From assembly GCF_029873635.1 (NCBI RefSeq), contig NC_080418.1:12069562-12133561 (forward strand): a stretch of 64,000 nucleotides of DNA. Reading direction: 5' to 3'. Made by a program: the position numbers and the translations under genes. Under the pieces are notes generated by a model. It saw only the letters and a program-made list of their open reading frames with translations, ran no database searches and was not told the origin of the DNA. Of the stretch, positions 10,188 to 21,960 are shown one piece after another (the stretch's first letter is position 1; each line of letters starts with the position of its first letter). This stretch comes from Malania oleifera (lineage: Eukaryota; Streptophyta; Magnoliopsida; Santalales; Ximeniaceae).

Positions 10188-12101
10188 TTAGTACTCATTT
10201 GGAACCCAACAAGAGAGAGCTTGCAATATTTTGCCTTTCCATCCTAGGAGCATCGAGTGACCATCTTCCTCAATCATAAAATCTTTGTGGTACATAGATA
10301 TCAACTTCGCTCTTAATCTCTTCACGAGGTCCCTATTCAATGGAAGTTGCTTAAATCCAGCATTTGTGTTACGGGTCTGCCATTGCTTATATGTTTCAGG
10401 CCTCACAATCCTCTCAGAACCCTCACATGCTACGGTATTCACAACCTCTTGCCCAAGCATCCCTTGCTCAAACATCAACCTACTTGGATTTTCAAGGGTA
10501 AATATTTTATCCGTCATATCAAACCATGCAGAATAGTAGTATACCGCCTCTTGGAACCGTCTAACAAAGAAGGGGACATTGAAAGATCCATTCGTAACAC
10601 CATGGATAAATATTTTGGGATTTGTCTTTCGAATTAGGTCTAGTACGATATTTCTTGGGCTATTCAATGCAACTGTGTCATCAGGTAGACGATTCTCCAA
10701 TTGGTATAGACAATTTACAACAATGACCTCATCTTTGTTGACCTTAATGTCATCAATATGAATAGTGTCCCATTTTTTTGCTATAGCCTTATACTCAAAT
10801 GAGATATTAAACTGTTCAAAATATTTTTCCATAAGATGCTTTGTCTCCCCAACTCCTTGTGCTTTTCGAGGACCATGTTGAGGAGGCTGTATTCCTGTAA
10901 TGCGAAGATTGGGAGTTCCACCAACTCTAGCCAAGAGATCTCGCACAATGATAATCCACTGGAATCCAAATGTGGTACCAAAATCTATAATATGAAGTTT
11001 TGTTGCTTTCTCAGTCACATCCAAAATGTGTTGATTTGCAAAATTTAAACAGATCCTTCTAAAAGGACAGACAGAGACAAAAGATCGATAGAATTTCAAC
11101 ACGTCAATAGGTGGTGGTGTCTTGGAAAACATGTCAGAGGAAATTTGAGCCCCAGTACCTGCCAAGCGTGCCTCAAGAGCATTGGCAAAGTAATGTGCCA
11201 TCCTCTGAGATCCATCACCAATATAAGAAGAGTGTTGCCTAATCTCTTTTAAAAGTTTATTTGTAGTCCTAATGTCGGTGCCAGCCAAGGCTTCTGCACA
11301 ACTAATAAGCAGATCACTTAAATCCACTACAACATTTCTTCTTCTTTTTGCTCGATCTTTTCCACCAATCAATCCACTAGCTCGGTTATTCTTGGAATCT
11401 TCATTAGCAGTGCACTTTGAATGCTCTTTTTCTATGTCAGGAAAAACAAAAACCTGGTGAAGCATGTTTGATAACTCTTCCACTTCGCCACAAACCGCCA
11501 AGTGCTCATTAGACCTTCCTTCTTCTTCTTCTTCTTCTTCTTCTTCTTCTTCTTCTTCTGCATCAGAATCACCTTTATCATTCTTCTCTACCACTAGATC
11601 ATGGCTCTCAAAATCAATAACTGGAAGATACTTGCGAGCTTTCTCTTCCCCTTTTCTGAACTGCTTTAAAATGGACTCATCCCTGCTGCTACTTGAAGGA
11701 TTAGTGGTTACGGAAGGCTTCATCAATCCATTATAACAAATCCCCTCCGAACTGAAGGGCATTTGAGAAGTGGACTGAAAATTAAAATTGTTGGAACTAT
11801 TATAATTGCATGAAAATTTCTCAACAGGTTTACAAAAAGTGAGGTGGGTAGGCGAGGGAGGATACTTCTTACCTAGAGCTTCGTAAAATGATTTCTCTGT
11901 AGCTCTGAGAGCTAAAGGGTCGACAAAAGTACCCAACTTCTCTTCTATGTCATCGCTCATGAGAATATCCACTATGTCCTTGGAAATAGATTCAAACAAG
12001 TGAGTTTCATCTTGAGAATCTTCCTTCGGTGGTGGTGTCATTGTGGAAGGTAGAGCCAGGTAACCGGGGTCTCGCTCGGGTGGAACAGAAGGGAAATTCA
12101 T
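10188..12101 (-). CDS. GRAS-family transcription factor, SCARECROW-LIKE (LISCL / SCL9-14-33 type)
   Basis: A single intact 637-codon frame without introns, as usual for GRAS genes. The N-terminal part has the LISCL-type region at about residues 35-85, with DIVDILMSDDIEEKLGTFVD and then DPLALRATEKSFYEALGKKYPPSP in outline. Residues about 181-194 are a poly-glutamate run encoded by a GAA repeat, within an acidic stretch. The GRAS domain occupies about residues 257-637. It contains leucine heptad region I (VVDLSDLLISCAEAL), the VHIID motif as LHIIDFGTTFGFQW near 370, the PFYRE region with VNCLYQLENRLPD and RNIVLDLIRKTNPKIFIHG, and a C-terminal SAW region ending LGWKGKILQALSCWVPNEY. GRAS proteins act in the nucleus, often as co-regulators with other factors. 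LISCL members are linked to stress and detoxification gene activation and to meiotic gene control, but the specific role here cannot be read from sequence. The N-terminus is shorter than in many family members (commonly 700 residues or more). It is the only credible host gene in the window. Confidence 0.95.
   Translation of the reverse strand: MNFPSVPPERDPGYLALPSTMTPPPKEDSQDETHLFESISKDIVDILMSDDIEEKLGTFVDPLALRATEKSFYEALGKKYPPSPTHLTFCKPVEKFSCNYNSSNNFNFQSTSQMPFSSEGICYNGLMKPSVTTNPSSSSRDESILKQFRKGEEKARKYLPVIDFESHDLVVEKNDKGDSDAEEEEEEEEEEEEEGRSNEHLAVCGEVEELSNMLHQVFVFPDIEKEHSKCTANEDSKNNRASGLIGGKDRAKRRRNVVVDLSDLLISCAEALAGTDIRTTNKLLKEIRQHSSYIGDGSQRMAHYFANALEARLAGTGAQISSDMFSKTPPPIDVLKFYRSFVSVCPFRRICLNFANQHILDVTEKATKLHIIDFGTTFGFQWIIIVRDLLARVGGTPNLRITGIQPPQHGPRKAQGVGETKHLMEKYFEQFNISFEYKAIAKKWDTIHIDDIKVNKDEVIVVNCLYQLENRLPDDTVALNSPRNIVLDLIRKTNPKIFIHGVTNGSFNVPFFVRRFQEAVYYYSAWFDMTDKIFTLENPSRLMFEQGMLGQEVVNTVACEGSERIVRPETYKQWQTRNTNAGFKQLPLNRDLVKRLRAKLISMYHKDFMIEEDGHSMLLGWKGKILQALSCWVPNEY
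11518..11559 (-). repeat. (GAA)n trinucleotide repeat in the GRAS coding sequence
   Basis: On the plus strand this reads as a TTC run of about 13 units. It encodes the poly-glutamate tract. Triplet length changes would keep the frame, so the tract is a likely length polymorphism. Confidence 0.9.
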
Positions 12102-13780
12102 GAAGTTGGGATTAAAAGATGGAGTTTACTTCGCAAACTAGAGGTGTTTCTGTAAGTTTAAGAGCCAGTTGAGCTTCATCTCCAAAGCCTTCCTCGTATA
12201 ATCTTCTTTACTTTCTCCTTATGTGTAATATATATCCCCATTAAACCATCTTGATCTTTAAAAAGAAAATGGCGTTGACTTTGTAATCTTTTTACAGATT
12301 TGAGATCAAGTGTTCTTGAGAATGCAAGATTGGGCCTTTAAATTTAAAATTGTGTAGATATAAACAAATCACCATATAAAATTGTATTCGGTGGACTGAA
12401 AATTCATTTTTCTTTTAATTTTTTTTAATTATTGGAAGGCCAAATTTTTAAAATGAGGGAAGCCCTCATAGGTAGCAACTTGATACACATAGTGCAACCT
12501 AACCCAAAAGTTCACTCCATTAAGTCTAAATTATTTTGAATTTTGTTCAAATCTACATAAATTCAAATCAAACACCCAAAAAACTATGCTCATAAGAGCA
12601 ATGTTGAATTTTTTTTTTTTATAATTTTATTAATGACAATTGTCTCACACCGATATGCATTTTCAACAAGACTATTATTTTCAAATTTCTTACTATCCAT
12701 TTTCAAAAGTTGAGAATAACAAAACCTTTTAAGTATGTATGTCAATGTTGAATCATTAGACTTTTTAAAAAAAAATTTTATTTCCCCTTCAGTTTTATAT
12801 GAATTTCAACAATTATGTTGAAGCCTTAATTTTATATATATATATTTCAGTTCATTAGAAGGCAGACTTTAGAATAGATGGTAGTCAATCCTTCTCCCCA
12901 AAATGCTTCCAATTTTTTAAGATTTGAACGTATGACTTTCAACATGAATATCTAATGACTAATGCATAGTTTTCAAAATGAATACTTATTTGTGAAACAG
13001 ATCATGTGGTTATAAACACATACATAATTAGCTGATTGAAATAAAAATATAAGAAAGTAAGAGCACAATTACGTGGTTTTACAGTTGTTTATATTCAAAG
13101 GATATGCAAAATATTCATTACATCATCATGAGTGTTTTCGGGCTTCAACCCCAACTACTATTATGTTCATAGTTTTTCCATGGGATTATAAATGCCCTCA
13201 TATAATAATATAATAACATTATGTCCTAACTCAAAAATTCTTTATTATACCATGCTAGGAAACCTCCCACTGAAGTTATAAGGAGACACTAGAGAGGTTA
13301 GAAATTTTCCATAGGTCTACCTAAACATTAAGTTGTGAATAATCTTTCCAACTATGAGACACAACTCTCCACTATCCATATGTTGATTAATGTAAGTCTT
13401 TCTCACAAATTTATGTCATTGCTATATCTTCAAGTTATATAGTCTAGAAATTAGTATATATAGGTCATCATGTTCAACCAATGTTTTAAATTGCATTCAA
13501 AATTGTTAAAAAATTTAAAAATATTAAATGTTGATGAGATATATAAAATTTAATTTTTGTCCATTAATTTTGTAATTTTTATTTTCTTTCTCATTTGTTT
13601 TAAATCAAATATTAAAAGTGGAATACTTTGCATTTTTCTTTTCTTAAAAAGAATTTCAAGTTTTGAATAGGATCATAAAGAAAAGATCTTTTATATAAAG
13701 TTTGAAACCCACTAATATCATAACAATATCACACTAACAATCTAGCATATTTACTTAGGCAAGACAAGAGAATACAAGTT
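12102..13780. other. Upstream region of the GRAS gene, no gene recognised
   Basis: AT-rich sequence with several poly-T and poly-A tracts. The promoter of the GRAS gene should lie in the first part. Toward 13.8 kb it merges into the Copia LTR, whose left end I cannot define. Confidence 0.4.
12226..12235 (-). promoter_or_regulatory. Candidate TATA box of the GRAS gene
   Basis: ATATATATTA on the minus strand lies about 125 bases upstream of the start codon at 12101, a plausible distance for a short leader. This is position-based inference only. Confidence 0.35.
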
Positions 13781-13902
13781 GATGCCACTTTTATACTTTC
13801 AAACATTAGGAAAACATAATTGAGTTTTTGAATTCTAAACATTATGAAAACTTGGAAAACACTCCAAGTCACTTGAGGAACACGAAATACACTTTCTAAA
13901 CT

Positions 13903-13910
13903 CTATAAAT
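13903..13910 (+). promoter_or_regulatory. TATA box of the Copia LTR
   Basis: TATAAATA, upstream of the LINE insertion point, placed as in the other Copia LTRs of the window. Confidence 0.5.
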
Positions 13911-13955
13911 ATGCCCCAAGATAAAGGATTCAATACACTAAGAATTGAAATCAGC

Positions 13956-13970
13956 AATCAAGCCTTATTG
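13956..13970 (+). repeat. Left target-site duplication of the LINE
   Basis: AATCAAGCCTTATTG here is repeated exactly at 16402-16416, directly after the LINE poly(A). A 15-bp duplication fits target-primed insertion. Confidence 0.93.
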
Positions 13971-16401
13971 GTTTGAAATACATCACTCCTGCTCGGAAGC
14001 GTGGTTTATTGAGAATCATGGGTTTCATGGAAGGTAAATTTCCAGTTACATATTTGGGTGCGCCTTTGATGTCTGGAAAATTGTCTTCTAGGACATTGGA
14101 GCCTCTTGTGGAGAAGATTAGAAAGAAAATTGTAGGGTGGAAATCTAAGTTGCTCTTGCAAGGTGAAATATTGATTTTATTAAGACATGTGTTATCTAGC
14201 ATGTCTATTCATTTGATGTCTGTTATTAAGGTTTTGTAGGTCACATATTCCTGCATTAACTCTCTTCTTTCTAATTTTTTTATGGGGAGAGGTGAAAGAT
14301 AAAAAGAAGATTCATTGGCGTTCTTGGGGAAAAATTTGTAAACCTACCTCGGAAGGGGGTCTAGGCCTGAGAGGTCTTAAGGAAGTTCAAAAATCTATTC
14401 TCATGAAATTTGCCTTCAGATTGCTCACCTCTAACAATCTATGGGCAGATTTTTTTAGGGCTAAATATTGCAGAAATGATAATTTATTAATAAGGAAGAG
14501 GAGACCAAATGACTCTCGGTTTTGGAAATCAATTATGGCCACCATTCCAGAAGTTATGGACAATGTTAAGATTTTGGTGAGAGGTGGGAACTCTTCTTTT
14601 TGGTTCGACAAGTGGTTGTTTTCAGGCCTATTATCTGTGAGCACTGAGGATATTTTGAACAAAAAACTGCGTATTAAGGATTGCTGGCTGAATAATAATT
14701 GGAACTCTGATTTAGTTATGGATTTGGTTGATTCCGATAAAACAATGGAAATATTGCACTAGGTGCTGGCGGGTAAAAGTGGGCAGGATGTTTTTTTATG
14801 GAAGCCTGCTCTTGGCGGTAATTTTTCTACAAAAATGGCTTGGGAGGCAGTGAGGAGCATAAGTGATAATTTTGTGTGGAATGACAAGTTTTGGCATTCT
14901 TTATTGCCCAGAAGAATCTCAATATGTTTATGGAGAGGTTGGTTTAGATGCTTGGCTGCAAATGATAGAATTCAGGCCAAAGGAATATCGATGGCTTCGG
15001 CTTGTGATTGTTGTGTTCAGAGATGCCAGGAAAACATTGATCATATTCTTTCTTTAGTTGAGGTGGCTTTAGAGGTCTGGCGTTGGGCTAGTGTGGCATT
15101 GGGGATTCCTTTCGAACGATCCCTTCCTTGGAAAAATAAAATGGCAAATTGGTTCCACTATGCTCAAAATTCGTTTGATTACGTGGTGCCTTTGGAATCG
15201 AAGATGTAAAGCGAGAGTGGAAGGAGTTTACCATAGTGCAGATCCGGTGTGGAGAAGTGTTCAATTCTGGGTTAGTTTTATTGTTGAGAGTACCAATTCT
15301 TTTCAAAAATTGAAGAAGTTGGACATTAAGATTTTGAATGAGTTTCAAATTAAGCATCAGGGAGGTTGCGACAGGCCTGGAAAAATTATTTTGTGGGTTA
15401 AACCTCTAAAAATGAGTAATAATCCCTAGTAGAGACTGGTACGATTCAATTCAACATTTTGTTTGTTTGGGTTTGATTGTGTCATAGCTTTATAATTTGG
15501 ATTAGGTTTATCATTGGATGACTTGCATTGCTGATATTGACCCCAAAAAAGAAACGGTAGGTACAGCTAGTCCATGAACAGCCAACCATTGCACTGTAAA
15601 AATTGGATAGGTTCAATATATGGTCATTGGGGCCTCCTAAAAGGATCTACTAAATTTACCAGTAGGGTAGATAAAAATTAATTGTGATGGGAGCTGTAGG
15701 GGCAATCCGGGTACTTCAAGAGGTGGAGGAATTATTCGGAATTGTCATGGCATAGTAAAAGCGGCTTTTTCAAGTTATTTTGGTAATGGTATGAATAATA
15801 GTGCAAAATTAAAAGCAATTAGGGAAGGAACTCGTTTGTGCAAACGTTTGCATTATTTTAATGTGATTATTGAAAGTGGCTTACGAATTGTAGTTGATTG
15901 GTTGCGGAAAGGTAGATGTACTTTGTGGTATTTTTTGAAATTTTGGGAGGAGCTCGTGGTGGAGCTAGAAGGAGTGAACGTCATGGTGATGCATCAATAT
16001 AGTGAAGGCAATAGTGCAGCGTATTTTCTTGCTAAAGAAGGAGAAATGAGAAATAATGTAATCTATGAAGAACAACAGCTTCTACCACGTTATCTGAAAG
16101 GTATTCTTCTGATGGATAGGTGGGGTCTTGTTTCCGTTCGTCGTTAGCTCAACTCTAGAGTTTCGTTGGGTGTATTTTGATTTGATTTTGGTTGTATTTA
16201 TGTTTTTGTCTTCTTTGTTAGTTATGTTTAGTTTTTATTGTCCTAGTTTGGTTTCGTTGCTAGTGTTGGTTTTTTTTTTGGAGGGCTTCTCTGTACTCTC
16301 CCTTTTGTTTTATCTTGTAACCATGGTATTCCTCCGCCATAAGTGAGGGTATATTAATAAATAAATGGAGGTTCCGCCTTTTTTTTTTTTAAAAAAAAAA
16401 A
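13971..16401 (+). mobile_element. 5'-truncated LINE (L1-like retrotransposon)
   Basis: The element is flanked by a perfect 15-bp duplication (13956-13970 and 16402-16416) and ends in a T run followed by an A run at 16380-16401. It starts inside the reverse transcriptase, so the endonuclease, gag-like ORF and most of the RT are missing. The 3' untranslated part (16148-16380) ends near ATTAATAAATAAATGGAGG. The insertion split the Copia LTR. Confidence 0.93.
13973..16147 (+). pseudogene. LINE ORF2 remnant: RT C-terminus, zf-RVT and RNase H domains
   Basis: Reading order on the plus strand is as follows. The RT thumb region is at 13973-14239 (YLGAPLMSGKL, LLLQGEILILLRHVLSSMS). After a frameshift, the linker is at 14292-14762 (KICKPTSEGGLGLRGLKEVQ). 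The zf-RVT region at 14763-15209 (FWHSLLPRRISICLWRGWFR, with CDCC and an H at the expected spacing) follows an in-frame TAG. A shifted part is at 15150-15425. The RNase H-like domain at about 15670-16147 keeps INCDGSCRGNPGTSRGGGII-type sequence, though some acidic catalytic positions are altered. Several stops and at least three frameshifts make it non-functional. Confidence 0.88.
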
Positions 16402-17577
16402 AATCAAGCCTTATTGCTTACAATCTTCAAAAGCTATCTTGTTCACATACTTGCTAAAGTTTTCTACTAAGTCTTGCTAATATTTTCTCACGGATCATTC
16501 TGCACAAATTATGAATCTTTCAATTTAAGAAAGAATTCGGTGATATACACTTGGGCTTCACCTTTCTATATTGTTATTTGATTGAAGTATATTATTTTCA
16601 ATTGTACTAATGTGCTCTTGTTAAGAGTGTCTTTGTACACCAATTTGTTTCTTGATTTTCTTGATGATTCAAGATTTTTGAATCATTGTACCAAGTGTGG
16701 GGTATCGCTTGGAGAGGGGGCTCCACCTTAGTTGAAGGTGTGAACCAAGGGAGGGGTATTGCTTGGAGAGGAGGGCTCTATCCTATTGAAAGAGTTTTGT
16801 AAAAGGTTTGCTCCGCTCGTAAAGGAGTGGTATAGTGGAATTCTTAGGTGTGTTGCCTAAGGTGAGGGTGTAGGCCGAGATGACCAAACCTCATAAAATA
16901 TTGGTGTCACTCTCTCTTCCCTAATCTCTTTAATTTTCTTCATATATATACAAACTGTGTGGTTGTGAATTTAATTTTCTTCACATATATAAACTGCGTG
17001 GATTGAATATTTAATGGCTGAAAATTAATTTGATTTTGGAAATTGCGGAAATCATTAGGGAGTATGTTTATTGATCAATATTATTGCGAAAACCATAAGG
17101 GAGTACATAGATTGATCAATGCCAAAGCTCGTTAATATATTGATTGTTTGCATAATTCATGTTACATATTTAACATCAATATTTGAGTTTTGGAAGCTTG
17201 GTTGAATTTTCTATTGTGTTTTATATTGAGAAATCACGCTCATCTTGTTGAGTGGATTGACATATTCAAAAGATGAATCTTGGAAGCTTTGCTGGAATTG
17301 ATATATTATCTTGGTTAATAAATTAATTCATTGGGTGTTGATCTAAGCTGCTGGAAGAAGTCTTGAGAAACTTACAAAGTATTTAATTTGATATTCTCAT
17401 CCATGAAAAATTATAACTGAATTAATTCTTAGCTGGACTTGTAATTGAAATTCAAATCTTACATGTGTGTTTGTTAAAACTAAAAAGGGTAGAGAAAGAA
17501 TTAACTAAAGAAGTTTCTAAAGAAAAAATGTTAATCCCAATTCACCCCCCTCTTGGGAGTACACCTTCATTTTCAAT

Positions 17578-17588
17578 TGGTATCAGAG
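17578..17588 (+). promoter_or_regulatory. Primer-binding site of the first Copia element
   Basis: TGGTATCAGAG, complementary to the initiator tRNA-Met 3' end, two bases after the LTR end CA. Confidence 0.85.
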
Positions 17589-18078
17589 TAGGGTTATAGT
17601 AAATCTTAAACTAGAAGCTACATAAAGATCCCTATGGCACACCTAGGTGTATCTCCCTTTGCCGAGGGTCAATCCTCTTATAGACCACCTCTCTTTTGCG
17701 GTGTCAACTATACTTTTTGGAAACAACGAATGAGGATGTACATGCAAACCATGGATTGGAAAGCTTGAAAAGTTGTCACACATGATGACCTTGTCCCTAC
17801 CAAAAACATAGATAACAAAGAAACACCTAAAGAAAAAAAAGAGATGACCGAAAAATGACCATAAGATGTTGCAAGTAAATTCAAGTGCTATGAATGTCTA
17901 TATTGTGCTCTTGATGTAAATGAATTCAATATGGTCATGACATGTAAATCAGCTAAAGAAATATGGGATAAAATGGAGGTAACCTATGAAGGAACGATTG
18001 ATATTAGAGATATATAATAGAATCGACATGCTCACAAACGGATATGAGGCCTTTAGGATGAACCTGAATGACTAGTAT

Positions 18079-20052
18079 TGTCATGCCCCGAACCTGCAGA
18101 TGGGTCTCAGGTGTGAATATAGTAACCTAACCTATCTCTGTATCAAATAAAACATACATAATACAACACCAAGAGAGGGTCCGACCTCGTGGGGTACACA
18201 GATCCCCTTACAATCATAACATACACATCGATACTCATCAAATACACAACGGAATATGGTCTTTCCATACATGTAAAGTACCATACCAGAGTCTATACAA
18301 AACTAAGATATACATTCCCATAATTACAAAACATACCCCGGGTGTCTACAAAAACCATCATGACAACCCAGTTACAAAACTCGCACCTAAAGAGGCACTA
18401 ATAGCAGTTAACGACACCCTCTCTTCCAACTGCTAGGATGCTAGTTACGGCTACTTGAAGGACCTGAAAACATTTGTACGTACATTCGGGGTGAGACACC
18501 TCTCAGTAAGGAAGAAAGTAGGTTATATCAGTGTATGGCATACCAGTGTTATTTTACATAAAACATAACACCATACAATACGATACAGTTCAAAATCATT
18601 TCCATATAGTTCCGTACAGTTTCAGTATTTTCACAAATCCATTCCAGTACATACGATACCCAAACATATGGTCAGTGTCATCACACTAATACGCAACTAC
18701 TCTATGAAACCCGAAGCTTCACAGTGATTACGTTGCCAATACGATGTTGCTCACACTAATACGCAACTACTCCATGAAACCCGAAGCTTCACAGCGATTA
18801 CATTGCCAATACAGTGTAGCTCACACCCCTCAATGACCAGCCGGGATACAAGTGATATTTCACACCCTCGGACATAGAGCTAGACACTTTCGCCCACGGT
18901 TTTGACACCAGTACATGGCGCAGCATACGGTAATTAGCTGCCACATAGCTGTTTCGACGTACGGTAATTAGCCGTCCCTAGTCGATTTCACAAAACCTGG
19001 AATCATTTTGAAACTCATGTTTCTATACTCATCAGCGTACGGTAATTAGTCACCACATAGCCATTTTACAAAATACCTGAAAGAATTACATACAACCATA
19101 CATACCACACTTATTTGGTTTACGGCAAATCATATCATTTTCTAATTCAAGTATATAGTTTTATACAAATATGGAAAACAGTCATTTCAATAATACAGTT
19201 TAAACAAAACAAACAGTTTTCCAAACAAAGCAGAGATGATACCTGAAATCCCCAAATTTTTTTAAAAATTATAACCTAAAAATCCTATATTTTACCCAAT
19301 AGATATCCCAAAATAAGTTACCAAAACATATATACGATCATAGCCTACAAGCTTATTGATCCTGATTTCAAAAGTAACTGATATAAACTGAATCCTCTTA
19401 CCTTAACTTGAATTTCAAGTACAAACTTTACGGTCCCCAAAACTACGAACCGAGACTCCAGAACTTACAAACCACAGTACGATACATGCTTTCAATCCTT
19501 GCTACTATACATATTCGAAAACAGAAACGAAAATTGAACCTTACCTCGATTTTGGCCTAAAACCCGAAACTGCTCGAAACGAGATTCTGATCCACTAGAA
19601 AAGTAGAGAATCCTTCCCTGATCCTCGTAGTAACGTCGAATTTACGAATTAGGTGATGAACGGCGAAGAAATCTTGAGATAGAGAGAGAGCTTTGAATTC
19701 TAGGGAGAGGGAGAGAGAGAGAGATGGGTTTTCTTAACCCCAAAACAACCCCAAAAATCTTTTAAAGGCCTTTGACTCGGATGGATTCATCGATGAGATA
19801 ACGTCTTCGTCGATGCGTTCATCGGGTTCCTTGTCAACGAGACAGCGGTTTCATTGATGAGCCAGATATTTCCAATTTTTTCGAACCTCTCGGCATTCCC
19901 TCATCGATGAGTGACGAGCCTCTAAATTTCATTGACGAGGAGCCACTAGCCTTCATCGACGAATGATGGCCTCGTCGATGAAGTATGCACACTTACCTTT
20001 TTACCCCTCTCTTAATCAATTTAATTCATTTATCACGAATCGGGTTCTTACA
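18079..20052 (-). repeat. 3' LTR of the Tekay-like element
   Basis: 1974 bp, starting on the minus strand TGTAAGAACCCGATTCG and ending ...CGGGGCATGACA. It contains a 70-bp tandem duplication (18681-18750 and 18751-18820), three ACGGTAATTAG-type units near 18929-19045, GA microsatellites near 19680-19725 and the TCGTCGATGAG-type array at 19780-19985. It is closely similar to the 5' LTR once the nested insertion there is removed. Confidence 0.93.
19780..19985 (-). repeat. Array of TCATCGATGAG-type words in the Tekay LTR
   Basis: About nine imperfect copies (TTCATCGATGAG, TTCGTCGATGCG, CATTGATGAG, CTCATCGATGAG, CATTGACGAGG, TTCATCGACGAATG, CTCGTCGATGAAG) lie within 200 bp. On the minus strand the array is followed after about 20 bases by TTTAAAAG, a possible TATA box. 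Confidence 0.75.
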
Positions 20053-20065
20053 ACCTCCCCTCCTT
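20053..20065 (-). promoter_or_regulatory. Polypurine tract of the Tekay-like element
   Basis: The minus strand reads AAGGAGGGGAGGT directly before the LTR start TGTAAG, the expected plus-strand primer position. Confidence 0.85.
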
Positions 20066-20477
20066 ACAAAAATTTCATCCTCGAAATTTGCAATCTCTCA
20101 TTACGAACACGTTCATACTACCAAATACATACACACTCTAAGATAAATCGGCGGCCATTTATACACAGCTTCGTCATAATACATACATACACTAAGAAGA
20201 ACCAGGGGCCATTTATATGCAGCCCCGTCACAATACATACATACACTAAGAAGAACCGACAGCCATTTATACATAGCCCTGTCACACATACATACATACA
20301 TACATACATTCCCTCACTTATGGCGGAGGAATACCATTGGTTACATACATACATGGTCTCGGGAACTCACAACACTACAAGACTCTCCTAGAGACTAACC
20401 ACACAATACTACTACGATAACAGAGTATTACATACATACATACATACCTATACTAATTCTGTTTTCAAGACTACTAC

Positions 20478-21960
20478 TCAGAACAACTGCGGATACTTCC
20501 AGCGTATATCTGCCTCCAGTTCCCAAGAAGCTTCCTCAACCGCGTGATTCTGCCACAATACCTTTACTAATGGTATTTCCTTGGTATGCAACTTCTGAAC
20601 TTTTCGGTCCAGAATCTGAACTGGTACTTCCTCATACGCCAAAGCATCCCCAAGTTCCAAAGATTCGTAACTAATAACATACGACAGATCCAACACGTAC
20701 CTCCTCAACATGGATACGTAAAATACATCATGGACCCTCGAGAGTGCAAGGGGTAGTGCAATCCGGTAAGCCACCGGACCCACTCGTTCAATAATATCAA
20801 ACGATCCGATATACCTTGGGCTCAACTTGCCCTTCTTCCCAAATTTGATCACTCCCTTCATCAGAGCAATTATAAGGAATACATTACCCCCCACCTCGCA
20901 CTCCAACTTTCGGCGGCGAACATCCATGTAACTCTTCTGCCAAATCCAAGCCGATCTAATTCTTTCCTGGATCAAACCCATCTTCTTAGATGCCTACTGC
21001 ACGAGTTCAGGTCCTAAAACCTGAAGTTCACCAACCTCATCCCAATACAAAGGAGATTGACACCTCCGACCATATAAAGCCTCGAACGATGCCATCCCAA
21101 TACTAGCCTGGAAGCTATTGTTATAGGAAAACTCTACCAATGGCAGAAACTGAATCCAACTACCACCGAAGTCAAATACATAAGCACGTAACATATCCTC
21201 CAAGATCTGTATCGTCCTCTCCGACTGCCCATCAGTCTGAGGGTGGAATGCTGTACTAAAGGTAAGCTTTGTCCCTAGTGCTTCCTGCAAGTTCTTCCAT
21301 AATCAAGAAGTAAACCTCAGGTTTCGATCTGAAACAATGGACACTGGTACCTTGTGCATTCTCACTATCTTATGCATATACAGGTCCGCTAGCCTACTCA
21401 TAGGGTAGCTAACCTTCATCGGTACAAAGTGAGCAGATTTCGTCTAGCTGTCCACGATTACCCAAATAGCATTCTACCTATGAAGCGCTGGTGGTAATCC
21501 GGTAACAATATCCATGGAAATGTGCTCCCATTCCCACATAAGAATAGGCAAAGGCTGCAACGGCTTTGTTGGCCTCTGATGTTTAGCTTTCACCTGTTGA
21601 CACGTCAGAAACTTCTCCATGAACTGGGCAATCTTTCTTTTCATACCACTCCACCAGAAGGACTCGCGCAAGTCCTGCGATACATCTTCGTACTACTCGG
21701 ATGTACCGTATACAAAGAACTATGCGCTTCCTCCAGAATCGTCCTTCTGATCTTATCGTCGTTTGGAGCACACAGCCTGGTCCCAAACCTCAACACACCT
21801 CTATTAGAGATGTTAAAATCTACAGCCAAACCCTGCTGCACTTTCTCCACAATCTCAGCTAACTCTGCATCATTAGCCTGCGCGAATTTAATACACTCAA
21901 ACAAGGTCGACTGGATCACCAAGCTAGCAATGAAAGCCTGATGATCACCAGACACCAACT
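20478..21960 (-). pseudogene. Ty3 integrase and chromodomain remnant
   Basis: Reading the minus strand, 21474-21786 holds the integrase N-terminal zinc-binding part and the start of the core (FWWSGMKRKIAQFMEKFLTC, then EHISMDIVTGLPP with the first catalytic Asp). A gap with stops follows. Next comes 20994-21290 (FSTAFHPQTDGQSERTIQIL, with the catalytic Glu in QSERTIQ). The last 167 codons at 20478-20981 carry the C-terminal GPFDI/GPVAYRIALP-like region and end in a chromodomain-like EIPLVKVLWQNHAVEEASWE segment. The chromodomain places the element among chromoviruses, where it targets insertion to modified chromatin. Stops and shifts make it non-functional. Confidence 0.9.

Larger units (their letters stand above)
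13790..17575 (+). mobile_element. 5' LTR of a Copia SIRE-type element (left end not resolved), interrupted by a LINE
   Basis: The right end is clear. CAATTCACCCCCCTCTTGGG and then TTTTCA end at 17575, followed by a primer-binding site TGGTATCAGAG at 17578-17588, complementary to the 3' end of initiator tRNA-Met. A TATAAATA box is at 13903-13910. The sequence 13790-13970 continues directly at 16417 once the LINE and one copy of its target duplication are removed. The 16417-17575 part resembles the second half of the element A LTR (53640-54848). The left end given is only a minimum estimate. Confidence 0.65.

Noticed and set aside
10285..11736. Plus-strand frames opposite the GRAS gene
   Set aside because: Shadow frames of the well-supported minus-strand coding sequence.
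18681..18820. CRISPR-like repeat with 70-bp periodicity
   Set aside because: Only two adjacent units with no spacers, in a plant LTR; it is a simple tandem duplication shared by both LTRs of the Ty3 element.
20113..20391. Small frames on both strands with CATACATA repeats
   Set aside because: Short tandem repeat in the 3' untranslated part of the Ty3 element, with no domain.
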